DNA of 7,682 nt, taken from positions 1 to 7,682 of the forward strand of contig JAQWBK010000072.1 of the NCBI GenBank assembly GCA_028706415.1. The letters are read 5' to 3'. Source of the DNA: Oscillospiraceae bacterium. Lineage in GTDB: Bacteria; Bacillota; Clostridia; Oscillospirales; Acutalibacteraceae. How positions within the stretch are numbered: position 1 is the stretch's first letter; the number at the start of each line of letters is the position of its first letter. Below, one piece after another: positions 5,962-7,682 of this stretch. Below the pieces are notes generated by a model. The model was not told the DNA's origin and did not search any database. It was given only the letters and a program-made list of their open reading frames with translations. Position numbers and translations under genes: made by a program.

Positions 5962-6003
5962 AAAATCAACCACCCTTGCGTTTTTGCATGGGTGGTTGAT
6001 TTT
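5962..6003. terminator. Strong bidirectional terminator between convergent genes
   Basis: AAAATCAACCACCC (5962-5975) and GGGTGGTTGATTTT (5990-6003) form a perfect 14-bp stem; TGC/GCA inside the 14-base loop can extend it. On the minus strand it is followed by TTTTTTCTTT, ideal for ending the lipoprotein gene whose stop codon is 10 bases away. On the plus strand the stem itself ends in ATTTT, giving a back-up stop for gpsA transcription. Confidence 0.93.
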
Positions 6004-6013
6004 GCCCTGTGTT

Positions 6014-7246
6014 TCATTTTTTGTAGATTGTCAGTGTATGCTGGGTGTCGTTTACATTATAGTCATCATAGCTCCACATCGAAAATCCGGTTCCTTCAAG
6101 CTTTAAATCAACCTTTTGCATAAGCAGCTCACGGTTGTTTATAAACAGGTGGGCGCCTGCAAATGTGTTTTTGGTAAAGCGTAAATCGATAATCATTTCA
6201 CCGGAGCGTACGGCCTTGGCGATGGTATCGGCAATTTCATCCCGATTTACGGTGTCGAGAAAGCGGCCCATCCGCCGATAATAATTTGCGTTAACCGCCG
6301 TGCAGGTGTCAACCCCGATATTGTCCGAATCTATGGTATGAGATTTCAATATTTCCTCGGTAGTGAGGTTGAAGTAGGAATGATGCAGCCTGTCGGCATT
6401 GTCATTCCAGGTGAGGTCAAGGTGATAATTGCGGCCGTCTATGGTCACCAAATTCCACATATGCGCAACCCCCTTGGTATCATAGCCGCCCACAAGGGTG
6501 CATTCGATATCCATACGATTTAAAAGGAGCTGCATGGCACGGGAATAACCCTCGCAAACCGCCAGCCCTTCCACCAACGCCCCATAGGCGGTGAATGCGG
6601 TGGGATATAATGCAATAGGATCTATGGTATCCGAGGAGCGGTTTTCATAGCTGCAAATTCGAGCCAGCTCGTCGTGAAGAAACAGCTCGGTTTCAAACTG
6701 GTCGGAAGGCGATTCGGAGATCATACTTGTTCTTATTTGAAATATTGCATCCTCCAACCTTCTGGTTGCGATGCTGCGTTCTCGGGCTGTCATGGTGAGA
6801 ACAAGGTAGAATACATTATAATAATCAGTCCTGCCCGAGCGGTACCCCTCATAACTGTAAGTGTTCCCGATATAGAAAAGCTGGGGATTATCCGATACAA
6901 AGGCGGTATACAGCCGCTTGGCATCCTCCCTGCTTTTGAGCGGGCGGGTCAGCTCTATGCGAAGCCCGTTGTATTCCCGCTCGGTTCCAAGCTTGCTGTC
7001 GGTAATTGTTACCACATTATCCATATCGAAGTTCTCGATAACCGCTGCATATATTTCGCCGTATCCAGCTTTAAGCTGGGGGGATAATCGCAGGTAACAC
7101 CAATTGTCTTTATATTCGGAGGAATAATCAATGCCAGAGCCCCCGCTGGATTCATCATCCGGATCCTCCAGTCCCGGAAAGAAAAGGGAGCAGCCGGACA
7201 ATAGCAGTATAAGAGCCGCCAGAATAGCGGTGGTAAGTTTTTTCAC
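6014..7246 (-). CDS. Transglutaminase-like domain lipoprotein
   Basis: A 410-residue protein starting at a GTG codon. The N-terminus MKKLTTAILAALILLLSGC is a lipoprotein signal with lipobox LSGC, so C19 is probably lipidated and the protein anchored on the outside of the membrane. An acidic, Ser/Gly-rich linker (about 27-45) follows. A transglutaminase-like core carries an ordered Cys-His-Asp triad: C231 in GLAVCEGYSRAM, H262 in AHMWNLV and D277 in YHLDLTW, as in papain-fold proteins of the transglutaminase superfamily. The region before it (about 45-200) and the roughly 120 residues after it are not recognised. In bacteria such proteins are often peptidases or peptide cross-linkers acting at the envelope rather than true transglutaminases; the substrate here is unknown. 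AGGAGGGGAG lies about 10 bases upstream of the GTG, a slightly long spacing. It is convergent with gpsA and ends at the terminator 5962-6003. Confidence 0.85.
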   Translation of the reverse strand: MKKLTTAILAALILLLSGCSLFFPGLEDPDDESSGGSGIDYSSEYKDNWCYLRLSPQLKAGYGEIYAAVIENFDMDNVVTITDSKLGTEREYNGLRIELTRPLKSREDAKRLYTAFVSDNPQLFYIGNTYSYEGYRSGRTDYYNVFYLVLTMTARERSIATRRLEDAIFQIRTSMISESPSDQFETELFLHDELARICSYENRSSDTIDPIALYPTAFTAYGALVEGLAVCEGYSRAMQLLLNRMDIECTLVGGYDTKGVAHMWNLVTIDGRNYHLDLTWNDNADRLHHSYFNLTTEEILKSHTIDSDNIGVDTCTAVNANYYRRMGRFLDTVNRDEIADTIAKAVRSGEMIIDLRFTKNTFAGAHLFINNRELLMQKVDLKLEGTGFSMWSYDDYNVNDTQHTLTIYKK

Positions 7247-7279
7247 GGCAGCGGTGCTCCCCTCCTGTTTTCTTGTCTG

Positions 7280-7437
7280 ATACTGTTCTCAACTAAAAGG
7301 TGAGACAAAATTTGCGAGGATGTTTTTCGTCATGCAAGGCGGAGGAGGAGAGCGGGCTGACGCCCACCGACGACAACAACGCTGTATGGCGGAAAACAGA
7401 CCGCAAAGATGTCTTGATTTTTACTTGAGAGCAGTAT
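7280..7437. repeat. 158-bp palindromic repeat element with long terminal inverted repeats
   Basis: The left end starts ATACTGTTCTCAACTAAAA. The right end on the minus strand starts ATACTGCTCTCAAGTAAAA. The arms stay alignable for over 50 bases, through AGACA, TTTGCG, and GTTTTTCGTCATGCA against GTTTTCCGCCATACA. The tip is GC-rich with GGGC (7354-7357) facing GCCC (7362-7365). The unit is therefore almost one long stem-loop. It has no convincing reading frame, fills most of the gap between two same-strand genes, and shares its ends with segments at 227, 1289 and 5911. It is probably a miniature non-autonomous element or intergenic repeat; it may also act on mRNA processing or termination. No clear target duplication is visible. 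Confidence 0.85.
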
Positions 7438-7446
7438 GAAATATTA

Positions 7447-7682
7447 TTATCCAAAGACGGATTTAAGGCTTTGTTTTATGTTGTCGGCGGCATAATATCG
7501 AATTGCCGTGCCGCTGCCCTTATATTCGCCCGCAAAGGATATGTTTTTACACACGTTCCCCTCGTTCTTTTGGGCAAGAAAAGATAGCCCCTGCTTTGCC
7601 CCCTTGTAGTGGGGCACCAAAATATCGGTCTTGACAGCAAGGTTGATAATAAAGCTGAAATCATCATCCGCTTTACTTTCCC
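7447..7682 (-). CDS. C-terminal part of an unrecognised protein (truncated by window edge)
   Basis: An open frame on the minus strand enters at the window edge and gives 77 residues before TAA at 7449-7447. It reads ESKADDDFSFIINLAVKTD at the start and ends DNIKQSLKSVFG. The start codon lies outside the window. The composition is that of an ordinary soluble domain, with alternating hydrophobic stretches (FSFIINLAV) and a lysine-rich tail. No signature motif was recognised and no function is offered. This frame is preferred over an overlapping frame with an internal ATG pair (minus strand, 7667-7476) because the latter has an odd Arg/Pro/Thr-rich composition and the former is open up to the edge. 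No terminator other than the palindromic element downstream is seen, so it may be co-transcribed with the lipoprotein gene. Confidence 0.6.
   Translation of the reverse strand, partial: ESKADDDFSFIINLAVKTDILVPHYKGAKQGLSFLAQKNEGNVCKNISFAGEYKGSGTAIRYYAADNIKQSLKSVFG

Noticed and set aside
7270..7316. Promoter for the lipoprotein gene within the repeat end (TTGTCT / AGTATC)
   Set aside because: Both hexamers are poor matches and the spacing is 18-20 bases; nothing distinguishes it from chance.

Overview
The window looks like a chromosomal segment of a low-to-mid GC Gram-positive anaerobe of class Clostridia, probably of the Oscillospirales/Ruminococcaceae kind. The signs are the linkage of a DUF512 radical-SAM protein with der, plsY and gpsA, a YceD/DUF177-rpmF pair, strong purine-rich Shine-Dalgarno sites, intrinsic terminators with U-tracts, and a lipoprotein with a typical lipobox. 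The taxon is inferred from gene content and style, not from a search.

Layout. Positions 1-26 may hold the 5' end of a minus-strand gene. Positions 27-470 have no convincing gene but are dense in secondary structure, dominated by a 195-bp nested palindrome at 172-366. A near-consensus sigma-A promoter (471-499) drives a short two-gene unit, DUF177 (526-1026) and rpmF (1046-1228, ribosomal protein L32), closed by an intrinsic terminator (1260-1291). A DUF512 PDZ/radical-SAM-like protein follows (1355-2650). A second likely promoter (2726-2754) precedes der (2788-4116), plsY (4144-4839) and gpsA (4888-5901), which are tightly spaced and probably co-transcribed. A strong terminator (5962-6003) separates this block from a convergent minus-strand gene for a transglutaminase-like lipoprotein (6014-7246). 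Upstream of that gene lies a 158-bp palindromic repeat (7280-7437), then the C-terminal end of an unrecognised minus-strand protein (7447-7682).

How the genes fit together. DUF177, L32 and Der concern ribosome (large subunit) biogenesis. GpsA makes sn-glycerol-3-phosphate and PlsY acylates it, the entry into phospholipid synthesis. plsX, which makes PlsY's acyl-phosphate donor and commonly follows rpmF in Firmicutes, is not in the window. The lipoprotein probably acts at the outer face of the membrane.

The least expected content is intergenic. At least four, probably five, spots carry related copies of one inverted-repeat end, with a core like TCTCAAnTAAAAGG preceded by ATACT. Two are whole palindromic elements, one is a hairpin made of two abutting ends, and others are single arms. 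Together they look like a family of small non-coding palindromic repeats (MITE-like or REP-like) lodged in the gaps between operons, sometimes merged with terminators. No CRISPR array, tRNA, rRNA or transposase gene was seen.
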